64,000 nucleotides of DNA from Pyrobaculum ferrireducens. Lineage in GTDB: Archaea; Thermoproteota; Thermoprotei; Thermoproteales; Thermoproteaceae. A program made the translations under genes and the position numbers. Location: positions 1,340,391 to 1,404,390 of the forward strand of contig NC_016645.1 of assembly GCF_000234805.1 (NCBI RefSeq). Reading direction: 5' to 3'. Positions within the stretch are counted from its first letter, which is position 1. The number at the start of each line of letters is the position of its first letter. The notes beneath the pieces were generated by a model. The model saw nothing but the letters and a program-made list of their open reading frames with translations, was not told the DNA's origin and did no database searches. Positions 8,525 through 17,393 of the stretch are shown one piece after another.

Positions 8525-8599
8525 GCGGCCGTAGCTCAGCGGGAGAGCGCCCGGCTGAAGACCGGGCGGTCCCGGGTTCAAATCCCGGCGGCCGCACCA
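8525..8599 (+). tRNA. tRNA-Phe (anticodon GAA)
   Basis: The acceptor stem GCGGCCG/CGGCCGC, D arm GCTCAGCGGGAGAGC, anticodon loop CTGAAGA in a CCCGG/CCGGG stem and T arm with GGTTCAAATCC are all present. The CCA end (8597-8599) is encoded. No intron is visible. This tRNA is the substrate of the wybutosine pathway, one enzyme of which (Taw3) is encoded at 14422. Confidence 0.96.
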
Positions 8600-8829
8600 G
8601 TTCTAGTTTTCTGGCGTTCAGCTGGCTTAGTGGTATTGCGACGAGGTTTAGTATAGTTCTAGGCGAATTAGAGTCAGCATGGCGTCATCTGTATTGTTAC
8701 CTTTAGGTCTCTGCAACGTGGATATGTGCCGCTTTCTACGCCAGGTTCTTTGTGTTGCCGAGGCGCCTCCGGTCGATGTCGTAGCTTTTTCCTAAACGTG
8801 GAGAAAGTTCGGCTGGAGATAATCCGTGG

Positions 8830-9171
8830 CTAAGACTGGCTCGGCTTGGTTGCGGACTTGTCGATATAGTGGGCTACTGCGAGTACGGCGACGGCCCACG
8901 CCGGGACTGCCCACGGAGGTATAAAATAGGTTAGGTACAGAGCCAGCCCCGTGTAGGCTAAAAAGCGGCTTGTGCCGTCGCCTTTTAAGAGCGCATGTAG
9001 TGCGAGGGGCGAGAGGGCGAGGCCCACATACACGGCGAGCTGTGGCTGCTCTACGGAGGCCGTCGCCGGTATTGACAAAAACAGCCCCACGGCGCCGGCC
9101 GCCCCCTTGCCCCTCCACCTAGGCGGAACTGCGGAGAGTCCCATGAGGATAATAGATAGCGCAAGCGCCAA
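8830..9171 (-). CDS. Small membrane protein of unknown function
   Basis: A 113-residue protein with about four hydrophobic spans and a short basic C-terminal tail. Only TTG 9171 is available as a conventional start, since a stop lies upstream at 9199-9201. Translation from there gives a signal-like first helix. No family is recognised. It stands alone between tRNA-Phe and the TldE/TldD operon. Confidence 0.45.
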   Translation of the reverse strand: MALALSIILMGLSAVPPRWRGKGAAGAVGLFLSIPATASVEQPQLAVYVGLALSPLALHALLKGDGTSRFLAYTGLALYLTYFIPPWAVPAWAVAVLAVAHYIDKSATKPSQS

Positions 9172-9356
9172 AGCCCTAACGCCTTGTAAAACTATCCCCT
9201 AGCCGTATAAGAGATAGGCCAATAAAAACAACAGAACTGATCCGCTCCGAGGGGAACACCGAGGGGCAGTTGGGAGGTCAGCCGTGGCTTTAGCTACTTT
9301 GATCGTGTCTCTGCTAACATAAGGTGGTGGATATTTTGGGTTTTCTAGATCTTGTT

Positions 9357-10640
9357 TTATGTGGTTATGCCTATGTTTTTCACTATGGCGTATGGGGAGT
9401 GGGCGGGGGCTGGCATGTCCCACCAGTAGATCTGCCTGGCCTCTCTAGAGAGCTGGGCGACGTTATTGACGAGGTTTTCCAGGGTGTCCGCGATTCTGAT
9501 GTACTTCACCACGGCCGCCGGCTTCCCGTCTCTAACCTCCAGCGCCACGTCTCGGCCCACAGTGGAGAACTGCCCCGTCTTTACGTTTTGGAAGCGGGTG
9601 TACCAGTTGTTGTGTATGTAGTATCCCCGCCGCAGGTCGCGGAGGAGCTCCTCTAGATCGGCGGGGCCGTCCCCGGGGGCTATGCGTATGTGGCCCGGCC
9701 AAGGCCTGGCGTAGTGGTGCATGGCGTGGCCCGTGGGCTCCATGCCCAGGGCGTGGGCCGTCCTGCGGGTGTGGAGGAGGCCCGCCAGCTGGCCGCCTCT
9801 GTATATCTCCACCGGGCGCGGGGGGACGCCCTCGAGGTCGAAGGGGGTGTGGCCGTAGGCGGCGGGGTCGTAGGCGGCGTCGGCCACGGTTAAGAGCCGG
9901 GAGGCCACCTCTCTGCCTATGTCTTCCTTTGTGTAGCGGGATGTGCCTGCCAGGACCTCGGAGCCGCTTGCCCAGTTGCCCGCCGCCTCGCCTATTAGGT
10001 GGGCGAAGACGAGGGGGGAGAGGAGCAGGTCTGCCCTGACCTGCTCGACTCTGACGTGGGGGAGGCCCTTGGCCACGTCGAGGAGCTTGGCGTTTTCTCT
10101 GCCCAGCCTCGCTACGTCGATGTCGCCTATCCTCCTCCCGGCAACGGCGCTTGTGGCGGAGAGGTCGCCTAGGAACGACCTCATCGCCATGTATACCCGG
10201 TTTACCGAGTAGGCCCCGGAGCGGCCCGCAGTGTCTTCGTAGGAGACGGCGGCGTGGGTGAGGTGGACCACGCCAGCGCTTCTCTCCACTCCGGAGGCGG
10301 CGTCTACCGCGGTTTTCACCAGGTCTGGGAGTTTTTCAAAGTCCTCCGGGCTCTCGTGCCGGGTGGCGGGGCTGGGGCCGCCTATGGGGACGTAGAGGGG
10401 GTCCTCGGGCGCCGTTGCTAGCCTCTTGACGGCCTCCTCGACCTTCTCAAGGCTGGGAGGGCCGGTAACCGCCACCGCCGCCGTCTTTCTAGACTTGGCC
10501 ACGTAGATGAAGGTGCTCTCCGCGGCCCAGTGTTTGAAGGCTGTTACCTCGTCGTTGGCGAATCTGACCATGTAGTGGAGAAGCCTCGTCTTCACCACGG
10601 CGGCCTCGTCCACCCTGCCTGCGAGGATTTTGAGTATCAT
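9357..10640 (-). CDS. tldE: TldE/PmbA-like protease subunit
   Basis: About 427 residues of the TldD/PmbA family. It lacks the HExxxH zinc motif of its partner, as TldE subunits do. The family traits are a modulator-of-gyrase N-domain with VRFANDEVTAFK, a central region and a C-terminal motif NNWYTRFQNVKTGQFS. The start is the ATG at 10640, which overlaps the tldD stop by four bases (ATGA). In the known bacterial system TldD and TldE form a heterodimeric metalloprotease that degrades unfolded or modified small peptides in the cytoplasm. Confidence 0.85.
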   Translation of the reverse strand: MILKILAGRVDEAAVVKTRLLHYMVRFANDEVTAFKHWAAESTFIYVAKSRKTAAVAVTGPPSLEKVEEAVKRLATAPEDPLYVPIGGPSPATRHESPEDFEKLPDLVKTAVDAASGVERSAGVVHLTHAAVSYEDTAGRSGAYSVNRVYMAMRSFLGDLSATSAVAGRRIGDIDVARLGRENAKLLDVAKGLPHVRVEQVRADLLLSPLVFAHLIGEAAGNWASGSEVLAGTSRYTKEDIGREVASRLLTVADAAYDPAAYGHTPFDLEGVPPRPVEIYRGGQLAGLLHTRRTAHALGMEPTGHAMHHYARPWPGHIRIAPGDGPADLEELLRDLRRGYYIHNNWYTRFQNVKTGQFSTVGRDVALEVRDGKPAAVVKYIRIADTLENLVNNVAQLSREARQIYWWDMPAPAHSPYAIVKNIGITT

Positions 10641-12013
10641 GTCACCACCCTGAGGCTTCTGCTTCTGAAGGTGGGGCCTCCCATGGTGACTGGGATGCCC
10701 TGGGAGGGGTTGCCCTTGCCGCATGTCCCTACGAAGAGCTGGAAGTCTCTCCCCACGGCGTCTACGTTGCCCCAGAGCTCTGGGGTGTCCACCTCCACGA
10801 AGCCTTTTACTGGGTGTTTCACCTCGCCGTTTTCAATGAGATAGCCCTCGAGGATGCCATATCGACCTGAGTACCTCGTGTCGTTTATATTCCACTCGGT
10901 GTAGGAGACCATGTAGATGCCCCGCCTCGTGTCGCTGATGATTTCGCCGGGCTTCCAGTCCCCCGGCTCTAGGTAGGTGTTGGACATCCTGGGTATGGGC
11001 TCTCTGTCGAAGGCGGAGGCCCGGGCCCCGGCGTTGCTGTTGCCGCCGATGACCGCGGCGTACTGCCTATTGGTTATGAACTCCGTGGCCTCCCCCCTCC
11101 TTACCAACTGCTTAGGCCTCGCCACGACGCCCTCGTCGTCCACCAGGTAGAAGCCGTAGGTGCCGGGGATGGCGGGGTAGTCCGTGATGTTGACAAGCTC
11201 GCTACCGATCTTGACCCTGAGGTTGCCGGGCTTTATGTAGGACTCCCCCGCCTCCGCGCCCTCCCTGCCGTATATTCTATCGAGCTCGAAGGGGTGGCCC
11301 ACGGACTCGTGGACCAGTATCCCCGCCATCTCGGGGGAGAACACGACGTCGTACCTCCCCGGCGCGACAGACCTCGCCCTCTCCAGTAGCTGGCCCAGCT
11401 TCTTGGACTCCTCCTCGAGCACCTTCTCCGCCCCGGCTATGGAGTCTTGGGCGGTGCCGCCGAGGAAGACGTCTCTCTGCAAACTGCCGAGGGAGGGCTC
11501 GTGTTTTATCAACATGGCGAATAGATACACCCTCGGCACCTTGCTGTACACATCCGCTCCGTCGCTCGTCACCACTCGCTTCTCCGTCGTCCAGACGTGC
11601 GCCACCAGCCTCCTCGCTGAGAGGCTCTTGTCCACGTATTCGTCTAGAGACTTCAGCAGATCTACGGGGTCTACCTCAATGGGCGGGAGGCTGTAGCTGA
11701 ATCTGGCCAGCGCCTCCTCGCTGAGGGCCACCGGGGTCTTCCTCATCCTCCCGGCGGCCTTGGCCAGCTTGACCGCGCGCTCCACCGCCTCCAGCACCCC
11801 CTCCAGCTCTAGGCGGGGCGACGCGGCGAAGCCGAGCCCGCCCCCCGCCACGGCCCTCACGGCCACCCCCTCGCTGTGGTAGGTAGTGGAGAACTCAAAC
11901 TGCCCATTTCTAAAGCCGGCCACCGAGCCGCTGTCTCTCTGCCACCTCACCTCCACGTAGGAGGCCCCCAGAGATAGGCCGTACTCCAGAGCCTTGTAGA
12001 GTAGCTCATCCAT
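10637..12013 (-). CDS. tldD: TldD metalloprotease, catalytic subunit
   Basis: The catalytic partner of TldE. The zinc motif HESVGH is at about residues 235-240, followed by a conserved FELDR, and a family Cys lies near the C-terminus in FVGTCGKGNPSQG. I prefer ATG 12013 because family members begin Met-Asp-Glu-Leu-Leu; the longer frame to 12043 adds ten residues that look unlike the family. It is divergent from the SixA-like gene at 12074, with which it shares an AT-rich control region. Confidence 0.88.
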   Translation of the reverse strand: MDELLYKALEYGLSLGASYVEVRWQRDSGSVAGFRNGQFEFSTTYHSEGVAVRAVAGGGLGFAASPRLELEGVLEAVERAVKLAKAAGRMRKTPVALSEEALARFSYSLPPIEVDPVDLLKSLDEYVDKSLSARRLVAHVWTTEKRVVTSDGADVYSKVPRVYLFAMLIKHEPSLGSLQRDVFLGGTAQDSIAGAEKVLEEESKKLGQLLERARSVAPGRYDVVFSPEMAGILVHESVGHPFELDRIYGREGAEAGESYIKPGNLRVKIGSELVNITDYPAIPGTYGFYLVDDEGVVARPKQLVRRGEATEFITNRQYAAVIGGNSNAGARASAFDREPIPRMSNTYLEPGDWKPGEIISDTRRGIYMVSYTEWNINDTRYSGRYGILEGYLIENGEVKHPVKGFVEVDTPELWGNVDAVGRDFQLFVGTCGKGNPSQGIPVTMGGPTFRSRSLRVVT

Positions 12014-12073
12014 GGGGGAGTGTTGAGTGGGCTTTATCAGCATTAATGTTTAAAGCTGTGGCTTTGTTGAGAC

Positions 12074-12526
12074 GTGTCTGTCTACCTTGTGCAACACGGC
12101 TTGGCATTTAAAGAATCTGAGGATCCCGAGAGGAGGCTTACCCCGAGAGGCGTCGAGGAGACCGAGAGGGTGGCGAGATACCTCGCAGAGAGGGGCGTGG
12201 AGGTTGGGGAGATTATCCACAGCGGCCGCGCCAGGGCCAGGCAGACGGCTGAGATATTCGCCAAGCATCTCAAAGCTCCTGTGAGGGAGGGAGACGGCCT
12301 CGGCCCCAACGACGATCCCTCGATCTGGGCTGGGAGGCTGGCCGGGGTCAGCCACGGCATAATGCTGGTGGGCCACCTGCCGCACCTGTCGAGGCTAAGC
12401 TCCCTCCTCCTCGTCGGCAACCCAGACGTCGAGATAATTAAGTTTAGATACTCAGGTGTGGCACGGCTCGAGAGGGAGGGCGCGAGGTGGGCGCTGGCGT
12501 GGTACATAACTCCGGAGCTGGTATGA
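12074..12526 (+). CDS. sixA: SixA-like phosphohistidine phosphatase
   Basis: A 150-residue histidine phosphatase. The catalytic His8 lies in YLVQHGLA (Gln replaces the usual Arg of RHG, as in many SixA relatives) and a second His in VGHLPHLS acts as acid/base. SRSRQT-like GRARARQTAEI is also present. It should remove phosphate from phosphohistidine or other small phosphoesters in the cytoplasm; the target is unknown. GTG 12074 is about 24 bases after a GTTTAAAGC element, which supports this start. The stop overlaps the next small ORF by ATGA. Confidence 0.8.
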   Translation: MSVYLVQHGLAFKESEDPERRLTPRGVEETERVARYLAERGVEVGEIIHSGRARARQTAEIFAKHLKAPVREGDGLGPNDDPSIWAGRLAGVSHGIMLVGHLPHLSRLSSLLLVGNPDVEIIKFRYSGVARLEREGARWALAWYITPELV

Positions 12527-12726
12527 GGCTCTGGTATGTAATAGGCGCCTCCGAGCCGCACGCCTTCTACAAGTCGACGGTTGTCTTGGTGAAGTCCACC
12601 CAGATAGCGCTCTACCTCTCCGTAGCGTTGCTCGCCTCCGGCGTCGCCGCGGCCGCGGTCAACAGGCACCTCCACGAATTTCTCATGGTAGCAGGGTTGC
12701 TGGCCTTTTACCACGCGGTGATGTAA
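12523..12726 (+). CDS. N-terminal part of a split membrane protein (67 aa)
   Basis: Two hydrophobic spans (about residues 27-47 and 53-66) follow a short polar N-terminus. The frame stops at TAA 12724, runs 13 more codons to a second TAA at 12766, and then continues without interruption as the membrane ORF at 12775. All three pieces are in the same frame, so this is likely the front of one larger protein that has been interrupted. It is coupled to the SixA-like gene by an ATGA overlap. Confidence 0.45.
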   Translation: MRLWYVIGASEPHAFYKSTVVLVKSTQIALYLSVALLASGVAAAAVNRHLHEFLMVAGLLAFYHAVM

Positions 12727-12774
12727 GTCCAGCTACCCGGCTTCATAAACACGACGCCCCACATCTAAGCGACG

Positions 12775-13476
12775 TTGGCACTCCCCGCCCTCTTTATAGT
12801 GGCTATGGCCGCCTCTTCCTGCTACGGATATGCGGCGTATGCGCCATACGCCGTACTGCACCTCATCCTGTACCTAAGGGGTGTCTGGGGGAAGCCCACC
12901 TATTACCCGAATATAATCACGGCGGCGGGGCTTCTACTGTTGCCCTTCGCGAACAGCCACCTGGAGGCTGTTTTGACTTTTCCACTCGCCTCGGTGTATT
13001 CCCTCATGTATATAGACGCCTCCAGAGCGAGGAGGAGGCTTACGGCCCTAGGCGCGTTGTCCATAGCGGCGACGTACGTAGCCGCCTTTGCGGCTGTTAA
13101 GGCTGGCTATCTCTGGGCTGTTGTGGCGCCGTCCATAGCCTTAACCATCGCGGCGCCTCCACGGATAGGCGATAAATATGGAGTCGCCGCCCTCCTCTTT
13201 AGGTGGCTAGTTGCCCTGGGGCCTTTTGACACGCATCTCGTCTACATGGCCTTCGCCGTCATTATGCCGGCGTTATGCGTCCCCTACTTCATCGGCGCTA
13301 TTCTCTTTAGACAAGTGCCAAGCTACGGACCGGAGCTTGTTTTGACGGCGTTGCTGTCTTATATTTTGAGAAATCTAGGGATCTTGGCCCCATCGGCGTT
13401 GTTCGTGCTTGCTACAATAGGCTACGCCGTAATCAGATCGATAAGAGAAAAGTACTACCCCCCAACGCCGCCGTGA
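12775..13476 (+). CDS. Polytopic membrane protein of unknown function
   Basis: A 233-residue protein with about seven hydrophobic spans. The only conventional start is TTG 12775, with no TATA at the usual distance. This fits the idea that it is the remainder of the gene beginning at 12523, separated by two in-frame TAA codons. No transport or enzyme motif is recognised. It ends 36 bases before the DapA-family gene, which has its own promoter. Confidence 0.5.
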   Translation: MALPALFIVAMAASSCYGYAAYAPYAVLHLILYLRGVWGKPTYYPNIITAAGLLLLPFANSHLEAVLTFPLASVYSLMYIDASRARRRLTALGALSIAATYVAAFAAVKAGYLWAVVAPSIALTIAAPPRIGDKYGVAALLFRWLVALGPFDTHLVYMAFAVIMPALCVPYFIGAILFRQVPSYGPELVLTALLSYILRNLGILAPSALFVLATIGYAVIRSIREKYYPPTPP

Positions 13477-13512
13477 CCACATTATTTTTAAACAGCGCCT
13501 AGTGTATCCACC

Positions 13513-14418
13513 ATGAAGTTGGAGGGGGTTATCGTGGCCACGGTGACGCCCTTTACAAAAGACGGGGTTAACTACGAGGGGCTCAGGCTCCTCCTTTCAA
13601 AAATTGTGGAGGCTGGGTACCACGGCATCTTTCCCACGTCGTCAACGGGGGAGGTCACTAAGTTGACTGTTGAGGAGAGGGTGAGGGTTATGCAGTTGGC
13701 TAAGGAGGTGGCGGGGGGGAGGGCCCTAGTCGTCGGGGGCACGGGGACGGGTGACCACGTCTCGACGATCGAGGTGGCTAGGAGGTATAGAGACGTGGGG
13801 GTGGATCTCCTCTTGATCACGCCGCCTTACTACATCCAGTACGACTGGGCCGCCATATACGCCTTCTACAAAAAGGTGCTCGACAAGGTGGACATGCCGG
13901 TCATTCTCTACACCATCCCCCTGGCCACGGGGTACAACATCCCCGTGGAGGTCTTTGAGCTTGTTGCCAACGAATACAGCCAGGTGGTGGGGGTTAAGGA
14001 CAGCTCTGGCGACTTCCGCTACCACCTCGACCTAATCCACCTACTGGGGAGGAGGCTCTCAGTCCTGCAGGGTCTGGACATGTTGTTCGTGCCGTCGCTG
14101 TTGATGGGGGCCCACGGCGGCGTCTTGGCGGGTCCCAACTTCCTAGGCGCTCTGACCCTCAAGGAGTACCAGCTGGTGAGAGAGGGGAAGGTGGCGGAGG
14201 CCGTGGAGCTACACAACAGGCTGATGCCGCTGTGGAGGTTTATGGGCGGCTGCGGCTTGGTGGGGAAGCTGGGTGGCAAGTGGCCCACCCTATACAAGCT
14301 CGCGGCTCAGCTGGTCCACGGCGTGGACATGGGTCCGCCGAGGGAGCCCCTCCCGCCTGTGGACGACAAAGACGTGAAGGAGCTCCACAGGCTCTTGAAG
14401 GAGCTGGGGCTTATATAG
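13513..14418 (+). CDS. DapA-family aldolase (dihydrodipicolinate synthase/KDG aldolase type)
   Basis: A 301-residue class I aldolase. The Schiff-base lysine is Lys162 in VVGVKDSSGD, the catalytic tyrosine is Tyr133 in ILYTIP, and the pyruvate-binding loop TSSTGE is at 42-47. Because lysine is made here through the LysW/aminoadipate route (LysW, LysZ and LysY are in this window), a role in diaminopimelate synthesis is unlikely. A 2-keto-3-deoxy sugar acid aldolase or related pyruvate lyase fits better (inference). A TTATTTTTAAAC element about 25 bases before the ATG marks its promoter; taw3 follows after 3 bases. Confidence 0.85.
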   Translation: MKLEGVIVATVTPFTKDGVNYEGLRLLLSKIVEAGYHGIFPTSSTGEVTKLTVEERVRVMQLAKEVAGGRALVVGGTGTGDHVSTIEVARRYRDVGVDLLLITPPYYIQYDWAAIYAFYKKVLDKVDMPVILYTIPLATGYNIPVEVFELVANEYSQVVGVKDSSGDFRYHLDLIHLLGRRLSVLQGLDMLFVPSLLMGAHGGVLAGPNFLGALTLKEYQLVREGKVAEAVELHNRLMPLWRFMGGCGLVGKLGGKWPTLYKLAAQLVHGVDMGPPREPLPPVDDKDVKELHRLLKELGLI

Positions 14419-14421
14419 GGC

Positions 14422-15072
14422 GTGGGGGTTGTAGACAGGAGGGTTTTCGAGGCTCGTAAAAAGGCGTTTGTGGAGAGGCTGGAGAGGGAGGCTCTCCAAG
14501 ACAGGGTGGACGGCGACATTCTGCCCCTCCTCCGCCTCCTCAACACACACCCCGACATATACACCACCTCAAGCTGTAGCGGCAGGATTATGGTGGCCGA
14601 GGCCGTGAGGCCTAGCTATAGCAAGGGGCGCGGCTTCAGGCCTGTGGCGAAGTGGCACCACCCTGTGGACGTGGACTTGGTGGGGGAGGTGGCCGCGGGG
14701 CTGGACAACGCCTGGCTAATGGTGAGGGGGGCTATTCTTCACCTAGCCGCCGCCGACGCGAAGACGGCGTATAGGCTGGTGGAGCTGGGGCGGGAGACCG
14801 GGCATAAACACAGCGGTATTATTGCCATAAACCGCGGGGGTATATTCGTGGAGATCCTCGGCGAGGAGCGGCTGGACATCCCTCTAAAAGCCGGGGGGCG
14901 CCTCATGGCAGATCTAGAGGCGGCTGTGGATATGGCTAACAAGACGCTGGCGCTGGCGAAGCTGAGGCTCTACTGGCTGGCCGCCAGGATCGAGTCGGCC
15001 CTCTTCGGCGTAGAGGCCCCCACCAGCGAGGAGATAAGAGCCGTCATTAGGAGGTTTCTCCAATGCCTTTGA
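14422..15072 (+). CDS. taw3: Taw3, tRNA(Phe) wybutosine methyltransferase
   Basis: A 216-residue TYW3-family protein. The signature TTSSCSGRI near residues 48-56 and the later GHKHSGIIAI segment are typical. It methylates the N4 position of the tricyclic base at position 37 of tRNA-Phe, using S-adenosylmethionine. The likely start is GTG 14422, three bases after the aldolase stop, so the two are cotranscribed although functionally unrelated. Its substrate tRNA is encoded at 8525. Confidence 0.85.
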   Translation: MGVVDRRVFEARKKAFVERLEREALQDRVDGDILPLLRLLNTHPDIYTTSSCSGRIMVAEAVRPSYSKGRGFRPVAKWHHPVDVDLVGEVAAGLDNAWLMVRGAILHLAAADAKTAYRLVELGRETGHKHSGIIAINRGGIFVEILGEERLDIPLKAGGRLMADLEAAVDMANKTLALAKLRLYWLAARIESALFGVEAPTSEEIRAVIRRFLQCL

Positions 15073-15119
15073 ACAACGGCGCTACGCAAGATTTTTTAAA
15101 TTGGATACACGGCGCACAC

Positions 15120-15374
15120 ATGGCGAGGGCAAAAACAGCAAGAGCAGACACAGACCCCAGGAGGGTACAGCTCCTAAAAATAATAGAGGAGCACGGCGCC
15201 GTGACCCAGGGACAGCTAGCCAGACTAACTGGCTTCAGCTGGGGCAAGCTACAGTGGCACCTCTACGTCCTTGAGAGAGACGGCAAGGTGAGGAGAGTTT
15301 CTAAAAACGGCGTGGTGTACTACGTCTCGGCGCGTCTCACCCCACCTTTGTTAGATTTAGAGGAAGTGGGTTGA
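15120..15374 (+). CDS. Small winged-helix DNA-binding protein
   Basis: An 84-residue protein with an N-terminal Lys/Arg/Ala arm and one winged helix. It has GAVTQGQLARLTGFSWGK as helix-turn-helix and WHLYVLERDGKVRRV as recognition helix and wing. The ATG at 15120 is preceded at 23 bases by TTTTTTAAATT (15090-15100), which fixes the start. It probably represses or activates a local gene. Its 3' end overlaps the convergent exported-protein gene by 38 bases. Confidence 0.75.
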   Translation: MARAKTARADTDPRRVQLLKIIEEHGAVTQGQLARLTGFSWGKLQWHLYVLERDGKVRRVSKNGVVYYVSARLTPPLLDLEEVG

Positions 15375-16167
15375 AGACCAGGGGCTTGTTCAACAAGCCG
15401 AGTGTTATATCCGTCTTGTTGCCAGTGGCTGTCACCTCTCTCGGCGCCACGACGTCGGGTGGGGCCGCTATTCTGTAACTGCCCCGGGGGAGGCCCCTCA
15501 CCTCCACTGTGAAGGTGCGGTCCGTGGGGACTAGGCCAAGTACGCCGGGGCCGGGGAGGGTTTGGTTATAGGCGCCGCTCAGCTTCACATTCTTTATACA
15601 CGTCACATATACGTACCTGTTAATTGTGTAGTTGACGCCGAGGTAGCTAACTTCTCTTATGTCTAGTGGCTTGCTAGACCTGAGCTCTAGGTATATGTTT
15701 AGCACACCCAGCCTCTGGGTCTCGTTTATTAGATACGGCTTGAAGTACTCCCTCTCCAGGGCGAGCACCGAGGCTGTCTGTAGGTCAAGTGTGGCGTTTT
15801 GAGTCACAGCCTTAAAGTTGTAGACTGTGACCGGGTCTTCGGGTCGGGTTCTTTCAACAGTAATGTTAAAGTAGTACACATAGTCGCTTCCAATCTCCGC
15901 GCATTTAGTTACATTAGGTGGAGAGACGTATAAGACGACGTTCAGGACGCGCGACTGCGTCCCAACCGTCGTCGTTGTGGTCCTCGGCGTGTGTGTAGAT
16001 GTGTTGCTCGGCGTTGGCTGTGTCGGGGTCGTAGGCGTCGGGGCTGGAGCACTCGGCGTCGTTGGAGGTGTCGTCGTGTGTACGTACAACACATAGATTA
16101 GAGAGGCGCCGGCGGCTATAACCAACGCCAGCGCTATAGCAACTGCGTAGTTTATTATAGACGTCAT
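15337..16167 (-). CDS. Membrane-anchored exported protein with Thr/Pro linker
   Basis: A 276-residue protein with an N-terminal transmembrane helix (about 8-30), a Thr/Pro/Ser-rich linker (about 31-68) that is probably O-glycosylated, and a beta-rich outer part with six or so N-glycosylation sequons. The fold is not recognised. The start ATG overlaps the surE stop by four bases, so it is cotranscribed with surE. Confidence 0.65.
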   Translation of the reverse strand: MTSIINYAVAIALALVIAAGASLIYVLYVHTTTPPTTPSAPAPTPTTPTQPTPSNTSTHTPRTTTTTVGTQSRVLNVVLYVSPPNVTKCAEIGSDYVYYFNITVERTRPEDPVTVYNFKAVTQNATLDLQTASVLALEREYFKPYLINETQRLGVLNIYLELRSSKPLDIREVSYLGVNYTINRYVYVTCIKNVKLSGAYNQTLPGPGVLGLVPTDRTFTVEVRGLPRGSYRIAAPPDVVAPREVTATGNKTDITLGLLNKPLVFNPLPLNLTKVG

Positions 16168-16964
16168 AGCGAGGCGTTTACGTACTCCACAAAGTCAATG
16201 ACGGCGTCTATGTCGGCCTTGGCTTCTGAATCTACGGCGTTTAGGTTAAGTGTGAGGGGCGTGACGGCTATGTTGCCCTCCTTCAGAACTACATAGACAT
16301 CTGTGTCGGGCTCGGGGGCTAGGTCCCTGCCGTATAGCCAGTAGTACTTAACCCCCCTGGGGTCCGTCCGCTCCTCCAGCAACTGCGCGTATCTCAACTT
16401 TGCCGCTTTTACAAGCCGGGCCCTCACCCCCCTCTTAACTCTTCGGGGGAAGTTTATGCTAATTACGTCGACGCCCCGCGGCATCCCCCGCTTCAGTACG
16501 AAGCTGGCTGAGGAGATCACCACAGACTCCATTATCTCCAGGGCCTCCTTGTCGTTCAGCACCTCCCCCCAGCTTTCGACATATGCCGAGTAGGCCAGCG
16601 CCGGTATGCCGAGAAGCGCGGCTTGAAACGCCGCTCCCAGCGTGCCGGAGGAGAGTATAACCTGTAGGGAGGTGTTGTCGCCTAGATTTACGCCGGACAG
16701 CACCAAGTCGTACCTCCTGCCGAGGCCCAGGGTGGCTAGGTAGACGGTGTCTGAAGGCGTGCCGGAGGTGGCCAGCGCCTTGAATCCGCAGAGATCAGCC
16801 TCGTACATCCGCAGGGGTTTGTGGAGGGTGATGCCGAGCCCCGTCGCAGACTTCGGCGACTCGGGCGCCACCACGTCCACCTCCCCCAGAGCCGCGGCGA
16901 ATTGGTAGAGAAGCCGCAGACCCGGGCTGTGGATACCGTCGTCGTTGGTGACAAGTATCCTCAC
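16164..16964 (-). CDS. surE: SurE 5'/3'-nucleotidase
   Basis: A 266-residue survival protein E. The metal-binding pair Asp8-Asp9 is in the N-terminal ILVTNDDGI motif, with a Ser in the P-E-S-P-K-S-A-T-G loop and Asn in LSGVNLGDN. It dephosphorylates nucleoside monophosphates in the cytoplasm and needs a divalent metal. The length is normal. The gene for the exported protein at 15337 follows with an ATGA overlap. Confidence 0.92.
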   Translation of the reverse strand: MRILVTNDDGIHSPGLRLLYQFAAALGEVDVVAPESPKSATGLGITLHKPLRMYEADLCGFKALATSGTPSDTVYLATLGLGRRYDLVLSGVNLGDNTSLQVILSSGTLGAAFQAALLGIPALAYSAYVESWGEVLNDKEALEIMESVVISSASFVLKRGMPRGVDVISINFPRRVKRGVRARLVKAAKLRYAQLLEERTDPRGVKYYWLYGRDLAPEPDTDVYVVLKEGNIAVTPLTLNLNAVDSEAKADIDAVIDFVEYVNASL

Positions 16965-16994
16965 GTAGGAAGAGGATCAGAGGTATTTATTGGT

Positions 16995-17315
16995 TTAGAC
17001 GAGCTGAAGCTCTATCTTGACGGTGTCGGGCACCCTAATTGTCATGAGCCTTCTGAGAACCCTCTCGGAAGCTTCGATGTCTATGAGGCGTTTAGATATG
17101 CGCATCTCCCAGTGGTCGTAGGTGTGGTAGCCCTGGCCAGACGGCGCCCTTCTAACAGTCACCACGAGGCGCCTCGTGGGCAGTGGAATAGGCCCCCTCA
17201 CCTGCACCCCCATCTTCTTAGCCAAGTCGACGATCTCGCGGGCCACCTGCTCCACATCGGCGGGATTCGTGCCGTAGAGCCTAATCCTCACCTTCCTCCT
17301 CGCGGCTAGAGACAT
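16995..17315 (-). CDS. rpsJ: 30S ribosomal protein S10 (uS10)
   Basis: A 106-residue protein with the S10 pattern: KVRIRLYGTNPADVEQV, GPIPLPTRR, and HWEMRISKRLIDI. I chose the ATG at 17315 over the longer frame to 17378. A TTTATAAAC element near 17335-17343 lies about 24 bases upstream of it, and the extra residues are unlike S10. It is divergent from the aRF1 gene, so two translation genes share a control region. Confidence 0.93.
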   Translation of the reverse strand: MSLAARRKVRIRLYGTNPADVEQVAREIVDLAKKMGVQVRGPIPLPTRRLVVTVRRAPSGQGYHTYDHWEMRISKRLIDIEASERVLRRLMTIRVPDTVKIELQLV

Positions 17316-17360
17316 GGCCGTGCTGTAATTCCGAGGTTTATAAACATTTTCACACACCAA

Positions 17361-17373
17361 CAATTTTATATAG
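17361..17373 (+). promoter_or_regulatory. TATA element of the aRF1 gene
   Basis: CAATTTTATATAG is centred about 25 bases before the ATG at 17394. The oppositely directed S10 TATA element lies some 25 bases away at 17335-17343, so this is a back-to-back promoter pair. Confidence 0.6.
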
Positions 17374-17393
17374 CCCATCCGCGGTTTCTGGGC

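Noticed and set aside
10641-10724. 28-residue N-terminal extension of TldE
   Set aside because: It lies inside tldD, and the ATGA overlap at 10637-10640 marks the real start.
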